The notes beneath the pieces are model-generated. The model saw only the letters and a list, made by a program, of their open reading frames with translations, was not told the origin of the DNA and did not search any database. From positions 3,968,001 to 4,032,000 of the forward strand of contig JAOVFP010000004.1 of the NCBI GenBank assembly GCA_025738555.1: 64,000 bases of DNA, in the 5' to 3' direction. Source of the DNA: Cyathus striatus (lineage: Eukaryota > Basidiomycota > Agaricomycetes > Agaricales > Nidulariaceae). This document shows, in pieces, positions 33,771 to 45,980 of the stretch. How positions within the stretch are numbered: the stretch's first letter is position 1; each line of letters begins with the position of its first letter. Made by a program: the position numbers and the translations under genes.

Positions 33771-34690
33771 AAGCTTTTTTGAACTTTTTTGGAAGCTATG
33801 ACGATAACATACCTGTACTTGCTACTGTAATGATGATTAATCTTGACAAAGTGCGCGCCCCGGAACAAGTTTGAGACGAGCCCGAATTCCTCTGTCTTGC
33901 TCTACTGCAGCTCGGAGAGCTGTACAGTCAGAAGAATGCGGAGTGCAGCTCGCAACATGTGTACAGTGAACCCTTGCACGACATTTAAAAGTGTAACCAA
34001 GGCTTTTCGAAGAGTCAGGAAGTAGATTAGAAAGTCAAATATCCGCCCCAAGCCAGCATGCTATCGCAAGGTCTAGGAATAATTTTTTCTCGCGTACATA
34101 TGCTCAAAAAATTGAAGAATACGTACGGATTCCTCTGATGTAACATGGGCAGCATACTTCCATTAATGCACAAAGAAAAACTTGTGGGGCGACTCACGTA
34201 CACAATTGGATACGATACTATCTACGCAGGAGCCTCGGTAATTAGTCTGAGTCGAGGTCCTCAAGATTGCAGTACTTCCTCTCCTCCAATTCATTGAATC
34301 TCTTTCAAAGACATCCTCGAGATCACGTTCATATATATCATACTCGAAATCATGCTTGTTCTTCTTCCTGACATACCCGAAGGCTACAATAGCCTAAACA
34401 ACAATGGGGTTGGGGCCGTTGGCCTCCAACACGCTCTCCTCGTAGTAGTGTTGATACATATCCAGATCCTAGAAATCACGTTTTCTCTTTCCGGCCTTCT
34501 TTATGTCTTTCTTTACGTCATTCAACTTTCTTTACAATACTCTCTCCAGCATTCTGGGACTTGCCAACGGCTTGAACAGGAGCAGGATTGAAGAGTCCCT
34601 TCTTATGAAGAACAGTGAGTAAAGCATTCAGGTGTAATGAGTAACGTACGCTATTGTCGCCACCTTTTTCAAACGCGGGTCAACCTCAGC
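33771..34690. other. Left arm, degraded region downstream of the unknown gene
   Basis: The minus strand around 34600-34250 has scattered acidic stretches (YDIYERDLEDVFERD) and IKKAGKRKRD-like sequence in broken frames, suggesting a dead gene. A G4/G5 difference at 34412-34415 versus 43014-43018 changes the frame between arms. Nothing intact is seen. Confidence 0.35.
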
Positions 34691-34695
34691 TTGTG

Positions 34696-35010
34696 ACTAG
34701 TGATCTTTTGGAGAGTACTTATCCGATTCCTTCGCCATATTTTGACCGTAAGCATCGAAGAAGGTTTCCGCGCCCTTGACAGCAATACGAGTCATAGTTT
34801 GGCCGCGTGCCTTTAAGTCGTCCTTTAATCTGCGAGTTTATGACCAGATTAAACCGCTCCACTTGAGCCCCGTCAGATACTTACCCTTAGTCACCCATCT
34901 GCAGCAATGCTTTGCTCAAGCTCGGCACGATCATTCCCGTTGATTAAACCTTCGACAATCACATAGCCTTGCTCGTAGTACAACTCCTTCAAACCTTTAT
35001 ACGGGGTCAT
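34696..35010 (-). pseudogene. Phytanoyl-CoA dioxygenase-like N-terminal fragment, left copy
   Basis: From an ATG at 35010 the minus strand reads LKELYYEQGYVIVEGLI and NDRAELEQSI, which resembles the start of PhyH-type 2-oxoglutarate oxygenases. An intron probably separates it from TRIAVKGAETFFDAYGQN at about 34720-34830. No iron-binding HxD motif follows, so it is a fragment at best. The right-arm copy is at 42419-42733. Confidence 0.35.
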
Positions 35011-35261
35011 GGTGAGTAGTGGAGATTAGCCCAAAATGGATCGAAATCGTGTGCTCACTTATATTACTTAGTACTTGCCAGAATTTGGCCAGAATGACGA
35101 CATTTATCTCACAAGATCCAGTGTCCATGTGCAATAAGTATCCAAAAATTGAAAGAATACGACGTAATAGTAAGAACGAAGGAAATGAGTACACAAAAAA
35201 CCATAATATGCAAGATAGGAAGAGAATGTCGTAAAAGTCATGAGCGTCGTCAATATCATCA

Positions 35262-35445
35262 TTTAACCAACTTTAAGCGAGAGCGAAGGCGCTGGAGAGC
35301 TTGCTTTGCGAGTCTCTCGCGGCCTTCGCTGACAGAGGTGAAGGCAATGAGAAGCTCAAGCCTTTCGGCGCCATGGACGACCCAGACCTTGTGCTTCGAT
35401 AAACCTTGTTTCTCATCATGAAACTGAGGCTGGGGGATGTTTTGG
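35262..35445 (-). other. Possible extra C-terminal module of the dsRBD-like protein
   Basis: The minus strand reads QFHDEKQGLSKHKVWVV, LELLIAFTSVSEGRERLA and LQRLRSRLKLVK, repeating the beta-strand/helix pattern of the upstream modules. It is out of frame with the stop at 35575, but an unseen intron near 35450-35575 could join it. Both arms agree here. Confidence 0.35.
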
Positions 35446-35574
35446 CGAAAACAAAATGCTACGGCCACATCAGTACATTGCCAGTGGCATTGATATGTCT
35501 TAAAACGCACCGAGAAGCACTGCAACGTTGGAAGTCGGTACATATTCAGGCGTAGGTCGCTTCTTTCCATTTCA

Positions 35575-38500
35575 TTTTTCGTCCTTTCGTTTTGGCGGAC
35601 GCTGCGCATCCACTTTCGGCTTGGATGTTGCCTTGGTTGGCCGTGTGTCTACTGCGTCCTCTTCACCATAGTTCAGAGTCACGCTTAACTCTCGCTCTTC
35701 GCTGTAACCACGATATTGAACGGGACTGAGACTGCCAGGAGATCCAGACTCTGGGTCCAGTGGGCGGTAAATATCGCTGATCGGGCTCAGCATTCGTGAG
35801 GATGCCGGGCTCCGCTCGTATAGTCTTAGAGGGGTCTGAGGGCTCGGTACTCCACCCCAGGTTGGAGACCTACCGAGCTGAGGAGGTGAGATATATCCGG
35901 GGGGATATGCGACGGGAACAGGATGTATGCCAGCAGGATGCGGATGCATCAGGGTATTAGGAGGGTATATAATTTGAGGGACAGGATGTGTGTATTGGCT
36001 AGGTGAGGAAATGTGTGCGTAAGGATGGTAAGGCGAAGGAGGTGATGGTGGATATCCGTAGTGGGGAAATGGTGAAGATGGTAGTGGTTGTGAAGGATAA
36101 TATGTAGTGTAGGATGGTTGTAGAGGGTAGTGAATGTGTGTAGGAGGTGGCTGAGGATAGAATTGACCAGGCATAAATGACCCATAAACATAAGCAGGTG
36201 GTGGGGGATAACCACTGATATATGGTCCCACAACTGGTGTGTGGGGTGTTCCGTAGACAGGTTCATGCAGAACAGGTTGAGGCGGCGGAGCTCCATTTGA
36301 ATATAAAGGATATGGCTGCGGGGGAGACTGAGGTGTAGCATTTGCGGCATTCTTTCCAGGGAAGTGCTGTGCTTTCAGCTTGGGAGAGCCACAGGTGATA
36401 CTGTAGTCACGAGCCGCGAACTTCGTCGGAAGACTCTGCACTCTATTTCTTCTCCTAGGCCCCTGTGGCGACGTAGGCACCTCAGATGATGCCTCATCAG
36501 TATCATCAAGAACAACTTGCCCCTCTTCGATAGTAGATTTGCAGCCTTTCTTCCTTTTTTTGGCGTCGCGAGCCTCGGGATCGACTTCAGGCTCGATGAC
36601 TTTGCGCTTCCCAAATGAGCCTTCTCCACTTCCGCAGAGGAGTTCCCAGATGGGAATGTGGCCTGCGGGAGGTTCCCCTCCGCGAAAGCGGATGAGCTCG
36701 ATAAGAACTTGTTCGACGGCAACACATGAAACTGGCGCTTTTGCATCGGCTTTATGGGCATATTCCATGGGCACAGTATATTCACGTACATCGGAATTCT
36801 GTGATGATGGCGATATGTCTACCTTTAGAGTACAGCCGTAACCTATCAACATTGTGAGTAGCTATCAAACACACTGGGGATGTACTGAACTTACCGTCCT
36901 TCTCTTGCATGAAGTCATAGTCGGGATGGTTTCCTTGTCGGACCTTCAAGGCATAGCGATTGATCAGGGTATAACCTTCTCGAAAGCGAACTTCCGCCGG
37001 TTCAGAGGGAATTTGCTATCGGCCTCGCTCTTCACATTGCGGATATAGTCGCCCACACCCTGTGACATGGCAATGAGACACGCTGCAGCTCGAGCATCAG
37101 CACGCTTGCAGAAAGGGGCATCCACAAGGTAGCTTCGTGTCTCTGCGGGCCTCTCAAAGCGGAGAAGATAACCTTGCACTGGAAAAGGGGGTTAGATGAC
37201 TGACGTGTAAACAGATAAAAGTAGCTTACAGCCGAGAGTACCATCAGTAATAGATGTGAAGGTGCATTTGAGTTGACTTCCTCTGGCAGATTGGATCGTG
37301 GTGTTTAGCCACATTGGCGCGTTAATCTCTGGGGCAGTCTTGTGCCCCACGTCTTCAGGGAAAGGCTGGGGAAGAGTCTCATAGAAGCTCTGAAGCGTTA
37401 TAGGCGGCGATGGAGGGGGCGGAATGGATGATATCATTGCGTTCGTAGGTTCATTAGTTGCCGATGCGGGCGACGTTTGGCCGTTGCCATGTTTAATATA
37501 TTCTAGGACTCCTTCGTCGACTGCCGTCCCCGCGCACGCGAGTTTGGCAGCGCTTGGAGAGGGGTGTTTACATTCTACAGAATACACGCGGAAGGCGTGT
37601 TGGGTGAGGGATAATCGTAGCGCAGCACCGTGTTCTGCATGGAGGTTAGGCGATTATAACTAAATATTGACGAGAGGGAAGATGCCTACTATTTCCGGCT
37701 CTGGCATCGTTAATCATGACCCTGTGGGGCTTAACCTTGGCTGCCCTCCATTCGATGCAACAGTCATCGATCTCCGCAATTGGAGATTTTTCCTCTTGAG
37801 TACCGGCGGCACGATTAAAGCCCATCTCATCCAGATCATCGAGAAGAACATCCTTTCTTCCTCTAGACGGGTCCGTATGTCCGGTAATGATAAAGTCTAC
37901 TGCGCCCATCTCGATTGCTATTTCGGCAGCTTTTAATTTTGCATCGTTCTTTCGTGCAAAGACAGGATCTGTCTTGTAGGACCTTACACTGCCGTCTGGA
38001 CGCGTTATAGTCAAAATACACTGTTTATCTGATCACAGGGAAGACATGAGCTTCGGGGCAGGTGTTAGCAGCATATAGTAAATTACTGTTTGGGGTATCT
38101 TCTAGGAACTCGAAGGTCATGGTATCGGACCTTGCGAAGGCGCGTTGACATGACTGGTGAAGGATCTGTACGGGAGATAGTTTTCTAGTTGCAGACTTGT
38201 TAGGTTTGGTATCGGTGTCATCCAGACCGTCCGAGGATTGTGAGGGTAAAGATTCCGCATCGTGTATGAGCAACGTGGGGGGTATAGGGTATGCGCTGCT
38301 GTATGAATCCAAAGGAGCCGAGACGGGGGAGAGATAGGTCTCTACAGACAATGCACCCAATGCCTTCAGATTGGCAGAGACGATGGCAGAGGGCAAGGGG
38401 GCCTGATGTTGGGGATTAATGGGGAGGATCCAGCTTGGGACGGGGCTGGACGGTGCGGGGTCATCGATGGTGTGTTGCAGGGAAGGGTCCCGGTAATTGC

Positions 38501-38609
38501 TAGTCTCAACCCAAGACCGTTCACGGACAAGTGAACACGTCCACTGCGTGGACGGTCTTGTACCAAAGTACCGGATTTGATAGGGCAGTGTAACACGATT
38601 GGTAACCAT
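35575..38609 (-). CDS. Protein with repeated dsRBD-like modules and Pro/Tyr-rich tail
   Basis: A multi-exon gene read from ATG 38609 (alternatives upstream). Modules of about 65 residues recur: near 38160-37880 (ITRPDGSVRSYKTDPVFAR, then DAKLKAAEIAIEMGAVDFI), 37270-37000 (GYLLRFERPAETRSYLVDAP, DARAAACLIAM) and 36960-36690 (GYGCTLKVDI, DAKAPVSCVAVEQVLIELI). Their beta-strands plus closing alanine-rich helix recall dsRNA-binding domains. A basic KKRKK patch follows, then about 200 residues rich in Pro, Tyr and His. Introns are supported at 38037-38086 and 37180-37230. The 5' exons are unique; the rest lies in the left arm. A possible fourth module sits in another frame at 35262-35440. Function inferred from fold resemblance only. 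Confidence 0.6.
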
Positions 38610-38724
38610 TACATTTGAAAATGAAGTGTGTCTTACATAATATTTTATTTTATTTACCGGGGTGTCACACAGTCTGGGCCCAGAAAGAGATAACATAGTA
38701 GCGAAAGAGATTAGTGTACTGCGC
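38610..38724. promoter_or_regulatory. Short divergent intergenic region
   Basis: Only about 115 bases separate the predicted starts of the dsRBD-like gene (minus) and the helicase fragment (plus). It includes a T/A-rich TATTTTATTTTATTT block at 38641-38655. A shared promoter is plausible but inferred. Confidence 0.4.
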
Positions 38725-39181
38725 ATGAAGTGGATACCGTCTACTACAGAAATAATGCAGCCAACAAGCAGTGAAAAATCCGAACAAGATGAGCTCCTGC
38801 ATACACCGCGCTCCTCCCTAGCAGAACTTCCCCAGCAACCCAGCACGCTATATGGGACATTTAGCACGCCTCGTCACCGCAAAACCCCTACAGCTACTCC
38901 ACAGCCTGTTGCTCCACCGAAATTTTGGCCACGCCTGCGCAAGGTCTTTCCTCTTGAAGATATTGCCAATGCAGTTGAAGATCTTTATGGTTTCAGACCT
39001 AGTGATTGGCAGATGGAGGTGTTTGAGAGAGTGGCAGAGGGAAACGATGCGATGGTGGTAGCAGGAACAGGGTATGGGAAATCCATGATCTTCGTTCTGC
39101 TGGCCATCGCGGCGGCATTGTGTGGAGGTGACGAAGTCGTGATCGTGATATCACCCTTGAAGACACGTCAAAAAGACCAGG
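38725..39181 (+). pseudogene. RecQ-like DEAD-box helicase, N-terminal fragment
   Basis: From ATG 38725 the frame encodes a Ser/Thr/Pro-rich start, then DLYGFRPSDWQMEVFERV (Q-motif region), Walker A AGTGYGKS at about 39064-39087, and VIVISPLKTRQKDQ (motif Ia region). This is the start of a RecQ-type ATPase domain. It ends at KDQ with a donor-like GTACGT at 39181. Downstream sequence belongs to something else, so motifs II-VI are absent. It is therefore truncated at the rearranged centre. The divergent neighbour is the dsRBD-like gene. Confidence 0.75.
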
Positions 39182-39195
39182 TACGTTTAATCAGC

Positions 39196-39345
39196 CTCTT
39201 CACACAAAAGCCAAGGGCCTGAGCTGCATGACCTTCAGAACGATAAAAGGCCAACACAAACTCATTGGGAGACCGATATCCAACATCATGTAGAACTTTG
39301 ATAGCAGCAGTGACTTTTTCATCAAAAGTAAGCTTAGTACGAGGC
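39196..39345 (-). pseudogene. Small gene fragment (MPRTKLTFDEK...)
   Basis: The minus strand reads MPRTKLTFDEKVTAAIKVL, then YRSPNEFVLAFYRSE. It looks like the start of a protein with a helical N-terminal region, joined tail-on to the helicase fragment. I believe similar starts occur in basidiomycete multicopy proteins, but cannot name the family. Both genes stop at about 39185-39196, marking a breakpoint. Confidence 0.45.
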
Positions 39346-39449
39346 ATTCTAAGAAGCAGAGCGAGCACAACAGTGGTGAAAAAAACTCCAGTTTGAAAAC
39401 CACATTTCAACTCCCAATACGCAAGCGACGCGTCAATCTTCGTCAACTA

Positions 39450-40106
39450 CGGTGCACGTGAACGCGGATAATTTATGAGTCGCTTGATCTGCGACCGTTT
39501 CCATCAGTCCGGCAACTCAAGTCTGCGACCCGTTCAAATCATTTGAAGTGATACTTCAAAGCCATTAGTAAAACCAGTTGCAGAAGCTTTGCACCTCAGC
39601 TGCATTAATTGTACACTTACTGCTTTATAAAGTACATGGCTTGATAGATACTATGTATATAAATATTTTTTCTCTAATAATGTAATGGATCTGCGTTGAA
39701 ACCACGGCTGTAGAGTAGGTTTACTGTTGATTTTGCACTGCCCTGCACTTTGCGGTACTTTGATATAAGCCCGCCTCACGATTGCTCGTGGGCTAGCATA
39801 TGTGTCTACATATGGAAAGACACGTGATGTCATGGGCTGGGCCTTTGATGAGCCTACGGTAATTGCACCTTTTCGGGCCACTGAGCTGCAGACACAATTA
39901 TGTATGTGGTTGGCGAAAGCCTCGGCAAGCACTCGAGAATCGAGATAAAACCTAGACCGGAAGCCAGTCGGTATCCTTCGGTATCGTGGGACTGCGTCCA
40001 CGTGATATGAACGATTACATCATACCGACCGGTCCAACTCGTCAAATTTAATTCAGCTGTCCGTTATCAGCGTTAGGAGTTAAAAAATCGCCCAAACCCC
40101 CTTTTC
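39450..40106. other. No clear gene; inner flank of the right arm
   Basis: Minus-strand frames at 39651-40045 lack recognisable domains. The arm begins at 40107 after a run of C and T (ACCCCCTTTTC). Confidence 0.4.
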
Positions 40107-41857
40107 TAACGCGCCAATGTGGCTAAACACCACGATCCAATCTGCCAGAGGAAGTCAACTCAAATGCACCTTCACATCTATTACTGATGGTACTCTCGGC
40201 TGTAAGCTACTTTTATCTGTTTACACGTCAGTCATCTAACCCCCTTTTCCAGTGCAAGGTTATCTTCTCCGCTTTGAGAGGCCCGCAGAGACACGAAGCT
40301 ACCTTGTGGATGCCCCTTTCTGCAAGCGTGCTGATGCTCGAGCTGCAGCGTGTCTCATTGCCATGTCACAGGGTGTGGGCGACTATATCCGCAATGTGAA
40401 GAGCGAGGCCGATAGCAAATTCCCTCTGAACCGGCGGAAGTTCGCTTTCGAGAAGGTTATACCCTGATCAATCGCTATGCCTTGAAGGTCCGACAAGGAA
40501 ACCATCCCGACTATGACTTCATGCAAGAGAAGGACGGTAAGTTCAGTACATCCCCAGTGTGTTTGATAGCTACTCACAATGTTGATAGGTTACGGCTGTA
40601 CTCTAAAGGTAGACATATCGCCATCATCACAGAATTCCGATGTACGTGAATATACTGTGCCCATGGAATATGCCCATAAAGCCGATGCAAAAGCGCCAGT
40701 TTCATGTGTTGCCGTCGAACAAGTTCTTATCGAGCTCATCCGCTTTCGCGGAGGGGAACCTCCCGCAGGCCACATTCCCATCTGGGAACTCCTCTGCGGA
40801 AGTGGAGAAGGCTCATTTGGGAAGCGCAAAGTCATCGAGCCTGAAGTCGATCCCGAGGCTCGCGACGCCAAAAAAGGAAGAAAGGCTGCAAATCTACTAT
40901 CGAAGAGGGGCAAGTTGTTCTTGATGATACTGATGAGGCATCATCTGAGGTGCCTACGTCGCCACAGGGGCCTAGGAGAAGAAATAGAGTGCAGAGTCTT
41001 CCGACGAAGTTCGCGGCTCGTGACTACAGTATCACCTGTGGCTCTCCCAAGCTGAAAGCACAGCACTTCCCTGGAAAGAATGCCGCAAATGCTACACCTC
41101 AGTCTCCCCGCAGCCATATCCTTTATATTCAAATGGAGCTCCGCCGCCTCAACCTGTTCTGCATGAACCTGTCTACGGAACACCCCACACACCAGTTGTG
41201 GGACCATATATCAGTGGTTATCCCCCACCACCTGCTTATGTTTATGGGTCATTTATGCCTGGTCAATTCTATCCTCAGCCACCTCCTACACACATTCACT
41301 ACCCTCTACAACCATCCTACACTACATATTATCCTTCACAACCACTACCATCTTCACCATTTCCCCACTACGGATATCCACCATCACCTCCTTCGCCTTA
41401 CCATCCTTACGCACACATTTCCTCACCTAGCCAATACACACATCCTGTCCCTCAAATTATATACCCTCCTAATACCCTGATGCATCCGCATCCTGCTGGC
41501 ATACATCCTGTTCCCGTCGCATATCCCCCCGGATATATCTCACCTCCTCAGCTCGGTAGGTCTCCAACCTGGGGTGGAGTACCGAGCCCTCAGACCCCTC
41601 TAAGACTATACGAGCGGAGCCCGGCATCCTCACGAATGCTGAGCCCGATCAGCGATATTTACCGCCCACTGGACCCAGAGTCTGGATCTCCTGGCAGTCT
41701 CAGTCCCGTTCAATATCGTGGTTACAGCGAAGAGCGAGAGTTAAGCGTGACTCTGAACTATGGTGAAGAGGACGCAGTAGACACACGGCCAACCAAGGCA
41801 ACATCCAAGCCGAAAGTGGATGCGCAGCGTCCGCCAAAACGAAAGGACGAAAAATGA
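40107..41857 (+). pseudogene. Truncated copy of the dsRBD-like gene, right arm
   Basis: The copy lacks everything upstream of PMWLNTTIQS, including the first module and the start codon. It has A6 instead of T7 (40870-40875) and C4 instead of G5 (41106-41109), which break the frame after KKGRKA and before the Pro/Tyr-rich tail. The tail frame from about 41198 is again the original one. Without a start and with two frameshifts it should not make the full protein, though the indels may be sequencing errors. Confidence 0.85.
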
Positions 41858-42418
41858 AATGGAAAGAAGCGACCTACGCCTGAATATGTACCGACTTCCA
41901 ACGTTGCAGTGCTTCTCGGTGCGTTTTAAGACATATCAATGCCACTGGCAATGTACTGATGTGGCCGTAGCATTTTGTTTTCGCCAAAACATCCCCCAGC
42001 CTCAGTTTCATGATGAGAAACAAGGTTTATCGAAGCACAAGGTCTGGGTCGTCCATGGCGCCGAAAGGCTTGAGCTTCTCATTGCCTTCACCTCTGTCAG
42101 CGAAGGCCGCGAGAGACTCGCAAAGCAAGCTCTCCAGCGCCTTCGCTCTCGCTTAAAGTTGGTTAAATGATGATATTGACGACGCTCATGACTTTTACGA
42201 CATTCTCTTCCTATCTTGCATATTATGGTTTTTTGTGTACTCATTTCCTTCGTTCTTACTATTACGTCGTATTCTTTCAATTTTTGGATACTTATTGCAC
42301 ATGGACACTGGATCTTGTGAGATAAATGTCGTCATTCTGGCCAAATTCTGGCAAGTACTAAGTAATATAAGTGAGCACACGATTTCGATCCATTTTGGGC
42401 TAATCTCCACTACTCACC

Positions 42419-42733
42419 ATGACCCCGTATAAAGGTTTGAAGGAGTTGTACTACGAGCAAGGCTATGTGATTGTCGAAGGTTTAATCAACGGGAATGATC
42501 GTGCCGAGCTTGAGCAAAGCATTGCTGCAGATGGGTGACTAAGGGTAAGTATCTGACGGGGCTCAAGTGGAGCGGTTTAATCTGGTCATAAACTCGCAGA
42601 TTAAAGGACGACTTAAAGGCACGCGGCCAAACTATGACTCGTATTGCTGTCAAGGGCGCGGAAACCTTCTTCGATGCTTACGGTCAAAATATGGCGAAGG
42701 AATCGGATAAGTACTCTCCAAAAGATCACTAGT
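42419..42733 (+). pseudogene. Phytanoyl-CoA dioxygenase-like fragment, right copy
   Basis: Inverted copy of 34696-35010, with the same ATG and same truncated content. Confidence 0.35.
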
Positions 42734-43663
42734 CACAAGCTGAGGTTGACCCGCGTTTGAAAAAGGTGGCGACAATAGCGTACGTTACTCATTACACCTG
42801 AATGCTTTACTCACTGTTCTTCATAAGAAGGGACTCTTCAATCCTGCTCCTGTTCAAGCCGTTGGCAAGTCCCAGAATGCTGGAGAGAGTATTGTAAAGA
42901 AAGTTGAATGACGTAAAGAAAGACATAAAGAAGGCCGGAAAGAGAAAACGTGATTTCTAGGATCTGGATATGTATCAACACTACTACGAGGAGAGCGTGT
43001 TGGAGGCCAACGGCCCCCAACCCCATTGTTGTTTAGGCTATTGTAGCCTTCGGGTATGTCAGGAAGAAGAACAAGCATGATTTCGAGTATGATATATATG
43101 AACGTGATCTCGAGGATGTCTTTGAAAGAGATTCAATGAATTGGAGGAGAGGAAGTACTGCAATCTTGAGGACCTCGACTCAGACTAATTACCGAGGCTC
43201 CTGCGTAGATAGTATCGTATCCAATTGTGTACGTGAGTCGCCCCACAAGTTTTTCTTTGTGCATTAATGGAAGTATGCTGCCCATGTTACATCAGAGGAA
43301 TCCGTACGTATTCTTCAATTTTTTGAGCATATGTACGCGAGAAAAAATTATTCCTAGACCTTGCGATAGCATGCTGGCTTGGGGCGGATATTTGACTTTC
43401 TAATCTACTTCCTGACTCTTCGAAAAGCCTTGGTTACACTTTTAAATGTCGTGCAAGGGTTCACTGTACACATGTTGCGAGCTGCACTCCGCATTCTTCT
43501 GACTGTACAGCTCTCCGAGCTGCAGTAGAGCAAGACAGAGGAATTCGGGCTCGTCTCAAACTTGTTCCGGGGCGCGCACTTTGTCAAGATTAATCATCAT
43601 TACAGTAGCAAGTACAGGTATGTTATCGTCATAGCTTCCAAAAAAGTTCAAAAAAGCTTTATC

Positions 43664-45980
43664 TTATCCGGAAACCTTAAACTTCGGGCATAACACAACC
43701 CTCATATCACCCGTTTCGATGGGTTTGCCGCCCAGCTTCGTTCCTTCATCATCCGGACCCGTTTTCCACCTGAAGTGCTTGATTCGGCGGGTACTTGATT
43801 TAGCTAGGTCATAAGGAATTACGAGCTGTGCCAGTTGAGAAACGTCGGAAAACCAAATTCCGTGCCTATCATTGTCAGGGATCCTGGGATTAAGACGCCA
43901 GCTAGCATTTATGTTGACCTTGAATGAACTCGGGACTGTGTTGGGAGAGAAATCAAATGTTACCAAAGGCAGCTGCTCCTCTTCTAGTGTAATTCCGTTT
44001 ACTCTTTCATATTTATCTTCCGTGTGGTACCACCATCTCGCGATTCCATCAATTGAAGATGAAGTAACTTTAAATGTATTCGTCACCTCCTGTTCTTGAG
44101 TCGTCTCGATAGACATTCCTGCTTTGGTTTTGCCAAGAGACATTTTCACGCCAGGAGTAGCGGAGAGTGTGGACTCAAAGGTACCGGCTAGTGTATTGGT
44201 ATTGTGCATGCCACGTGTATCAGTTTTTTGTATATCACCGCGGCCATATTTTGAGCTTGAAGGCTTGATAAAGGTGGCGAAGGCGTTGGCATCTGAGCTT
44301 TTAACCTCAACCTCAACTGAGGTCTGATCGTATAATGGAGAAACACGTGAGTTCTGTCGGCTTTGTACGCACGCAAGGCGTTCGAAAGTGATTGTCGCTT
44401 CTTGCGAGTCTTCATTCATCTGTTTTTTGACACATTCAGGCCAGCCCTAGCTTAAGTCATGAAAAAACTCGCCTGCGGTCTTATTTCTCCGTTAATAGAA
44501 AGAGTACTGGTATTGATCCTTTCGTATTCTTTCTCTGTTGCGGACGCTCTTGAGTCGAGGCTAAACCTCAACGATGGTGGCTCTGGGTTCTTATCGCGTT
44601 CCTTCATCTTGTCTTTAGCAATTTGCATGCCTGTTCATGATGAGTTAGAAGATAAGCAGCAACCAGATTCATTGCTGAATTACTTGCCTAGAGGCTTATC
44701 GGACTGTTCAAGTTCATTGTTAGCGTTGACGTTATCAAAATTAACGATTACAGGATTCGATTCTTCGCCGCTGGGAGCTTCCTCCGCCTCCGAACTCGAA
44801 TGTGAGACACCGTTGTCTCCGTCCATGCTAGCGGCGTTGATATGGACACCTCCTATGCAAACCGAACCCGGGTATGGGTAGAATACTCTTTCCAGGGATG
44901 AAAGCATTGATGCGAAGTGATGAAACGAGTGCTGAGAATCAACAATTATTTGCACTTCCTCCTGGCCACGTTGAACTGCATTGTGTATCTTGCTAAAACC
45001 TGCACAAATGAGGTACATATCGGAAGTTAGGCCGTGGTCTGCAAGAATTTTTCTAATGTCGTCCTCGCGTTGCCTCGCGTGCTTGAAGGCGCCAGTTGCC
45101 AGGAAGATCGTTTGGTTCCCAATCATATGTAGGTCTAAGTCTTCAGCAGCCTCTGTGAAAAGCATTTAGCAATTAGGATACACAGTAAGGATTTCTATGA
45201 GCAGTTCGTCATACTCATTTTAGTCGTGGCATTTCCAGCGATTATAGTTTTATCGTCGGCTGGAGGATGTAGTGGCGCAGCCAATGGTTATTGAAAGTCA
45301 CAAAAGTCAATTTCCTATGTTGTATGCGCCTACAATTATGCTTACCAATAAGCTCTGTGTCGGAATGACAGGGATTGTCTTGAAAGTCACACAGATCTAG
45401 CAGCGGGATTGCGTTGTCTCTACACAATGGGAAGATGACGCGTCTAACGATTGTCAGAAAAAAGTCAGTTGTACGCGCCTTGATTGTATTGGGAGTTGTC
45501 TATCAGCAGCTTTCTCGGTGCAGCTGGTACTGTAGCCCAGTGTTTCTTCTAGCATAAAAGGTAAAGATTTGGATATGCAGCAAATTTATTTGAAGGGCTG
45601 ATCATACGTTTGTTCGACACGTTTGTTCGCTTGGTGCGAAAACGCAGCTTCCGCAGTGATTCTGCCGTTCCTGCCCAGTTTGAGTCGTCAGAGCACTCCC
45701 TTGTATATTCAGGATTCTCACTGCTCATTCCGTGGAAATTGCGCTCTTGAAATCCGATTAGTACTACTCTTCCTTGTAGAGACGCGGGGAAGCTTACCAT
45801 CACTATTGTCAGCACTCCCCCGAGCTGGGGGACGAACTGCGGAGGGAAGTTGATATATGCGGCCGATTTCTCAGAAGGATTGAACTCATACCACTTTGGC
45901 CTTTCATCATTCTTTTGATGCGCTGCGTCAGATATTCTGCCCTTCCTAATTTCGTTTTATCCTCCTCCTCTCGAACCGCT
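43664..45980 (-). CDS. Unrecognised multi-exon protein, right-arm copy
   Basis: Inverted copy of the gene at 31447-33766 with the same intron borders. The 251-residue last exon (44419-43664) and the 161-residue middle exon (45165-44680) encode the same residues as in the left arm. Differences are A6 versus T8 inside the second GC-AG intron (44462-44467), A6 versus T7 at 45458-45463, which shifts the frame, and G3 versus C4 at 45844-45846, which gives a better first exon. Each copy thus has one defect that the other lacks. Either the true gene is intact in both or both are dying. Confidence 0.55.

Larger units (their letters stand above)
30397..37324. repeat. Giant inverted repeat, left arm
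   Basis: This 6928-bp arm is the reverse complement of 40107-47028. The inner edge is GCGTTA at 37324, inside a coding exon; the outer edge is CAATATTCAATG at 30397. Beyond the outer edge about 25 bases stay similar but diverged (CGTTTCAAAAC on both sides). The only differences I found are seven homopolymer-length changes. Confidence 0.95.
37325..40106. other. Unique centre of the giant inverted repeat
   Basis: This 2782-bp spacer separates the arms. It holds the 5' half of the dsRBD-like gene (minus), a divergent truncated helicase (plus), a small minus-strand gene fragment, and about 650 bp without a clear gene. Confidence 0.9.
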
